Below, in pieces: positions 63,470-64,000 of a stretch of DNA of 64,000 bases (positions are counted from its first letter, which is position 1; every line of letters begins with the position of its first letter). This stretch comes from Tetrahymena elliotti 4EA (lineage: Eukaryota; Ciliophora; Oligohymenophorea; Hymenostomatida; Tetrahymenidae). The notes beneath the pieces were generated by a model, which worked only from the letters and a program-made list of their open reading frames with translations, did no database searches and was not told the DNA's origin. The stretch spans positions 714,867 through 778,866 of the forward strand of contig JH720297.1 of the NCBI GenBank assembly GCA_000231825.2, given 5' to 3'. The position numbers and the translations under genes are program-made.

Positions 63470-64000
63470 CAAAAAAAAATTTTTCTAAATTATTGATTGG
63501 AATAGTATTTATAGTAAAATTATTTTGATTTTGAGGAATGATTATCACACTTCATAAAATCCTCCATCCTGCAGAGACAAACTTCCTAAAACTGCTATAT
63601 GATAGTTTATACTTTGAATCCTATAACGGATAAAGACATCATATCAAAAATGGGATGCAACAAGGATCGATTTTCTCCCCAATCCTCTTTGATATTTACA
63701 TGAATGAAGTTATTCTGCAAACAAAGAAAGAATTCAAACACCACTTGTTCGTCAAGGCTTACTCTGATAACCTTGCACTCATTTCAAGTCAGCAACACTC
63801 CAAGGAATTAGTTAATATCCTAAAGAAGGTATTAACTCTAAATGAGCTCTTGTTCAATGATAAGAACCCTCAACTCATGTTAATCACTATAAAAGTAAAA
63901 TGAGAGGTGAAGGAGAAGTTGAATATGCTACCTGACCTAGAAGTTGTGTCCTTCTACAACTACTTAGGAATCTAGCTTAATGGTAGTGGAAGTCTTCAGC
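63470..64000 (+). mobile_element. Decayed non-LTR-type reverse transcriptase fragment, truncated by window edge
   Basis: From about 63538 the plus strand encodes a reverse transcriptase palm segment: LHPAETNFLKLLYDSLYFES, then NGMQQGSIFSPILFDIYMNE (the conserved QGS..SP.LF.IY motif), then AYSDNLALISSQ at the place of the catalytic YADDLALIS motif, and later VVSFYNYLGIQLNGSG. Two catalytic-motif residues are altered (ADD to SDN), a TGA at 63901-63903 interrupts the frame, and the expected upstream region (IDWNSIYSKI, 63490-63530) is in another frame, showing a frameshift. So it is a dead copy. Base composition is clearly richer in G/C and CAA/CAG than TAA is used for Gln, unlike the flanking genes. 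The element continues beyond the window; ends and target-site duplications are not visible. Confidence 0.78.

Noticed and set aside
1..64000. tRNA or rRNA genes
   Set aside because: No T-arm-like GGTTC box or cloverleaf, and no rRNA-like G/C-rich block was found by eye on either strand; short or divergent ncRNAs could be missed.

Overview
The window is nuclear DNA of a ciliate, most likely Tetrahymena or a close oligohymenophorean relative. Every recognisable protein reads through TAA and TAG as glutamine and ends only at TGA. Introns are GT..AG, mostly 43-220 bp with a few longer, and extremely AT-rich. Spacers are almost pure A/T with short tetranucleotide repeats. No rRNA, tRNA, CRISPR array or bacterial-type operon was seen. 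With the standard code nearly every gene here is invisible, so exons were joined by hand. In most multi-exon genes each junction preserves reading phase and the summed exons divide by three, which is the main support for the models.

Layout, left to right. 0.4-4.9 kb: a cyclic-nucleotide-gated K+ channel with a zinc knuckle and a long Gln/Ser/Asn-rich tail (5' end unresolved). 5.7-7.4 kb: a CIMIP1/C20orf85-like ciliary protein and a DUF167 protein, divergently placed. 7.9-10 kb: importin-alpha. 11.8-13 kb: a tail-anchored longin-domain protein. 14.4-19.2 kb: a small ankyrin protein, a coiled-coil protein and a degenerate, probably acylated ARF-like GTPase. 20.4-21.7 kb: unassigned coding-like segments. 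22.2-28.1 kb: a RanBP9/10-like SPRY-LisH-CTLH-CRA protein convergent with a protein kinase that has a doublecortin-like N-terminus. 29.7-30.6 kb: a histidine-phosphatase-fold protein.

32-38 kb is a tandem array of three divergent TEX264-like (GyrI-like domain) membrane-anchored proteins. 38.6-43.6 kb holds a small, apparently ciliate-specific family: two clear paralogues (39.6 and 43.1 kb), each preceded by a second small gene whose products also resemble each other weakly, suggesting a duplicated two-gene module. 44.4-47.4 kb: a 12-exon coiled-coil protein. 48.6-53.4 kb: a four-helix membrane protein, a CHY zinc-finger protein, a theta-like GST and a dual-specificity phosphatase. 54.1-60.1 kb: one apparently intronless ORF of 1,997 codons with leucine-rich and ankyrin repeats. 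61.2-62.8 kb: a coiled-coil protein. The last 0.5 kb is a decayed non-LTR-type reverse transcriptase fragment of visibly different base composition, running off the right edge.

The genes look like ordinary single-transcript eukaryotic genes. Shared themes are membrane traffic and signalling (CNG channel, longin, ARF-like, kinase, phosphatase) and large Gln/Asn-rich proteins. Function calls are by motif reading only; no database search was possible.
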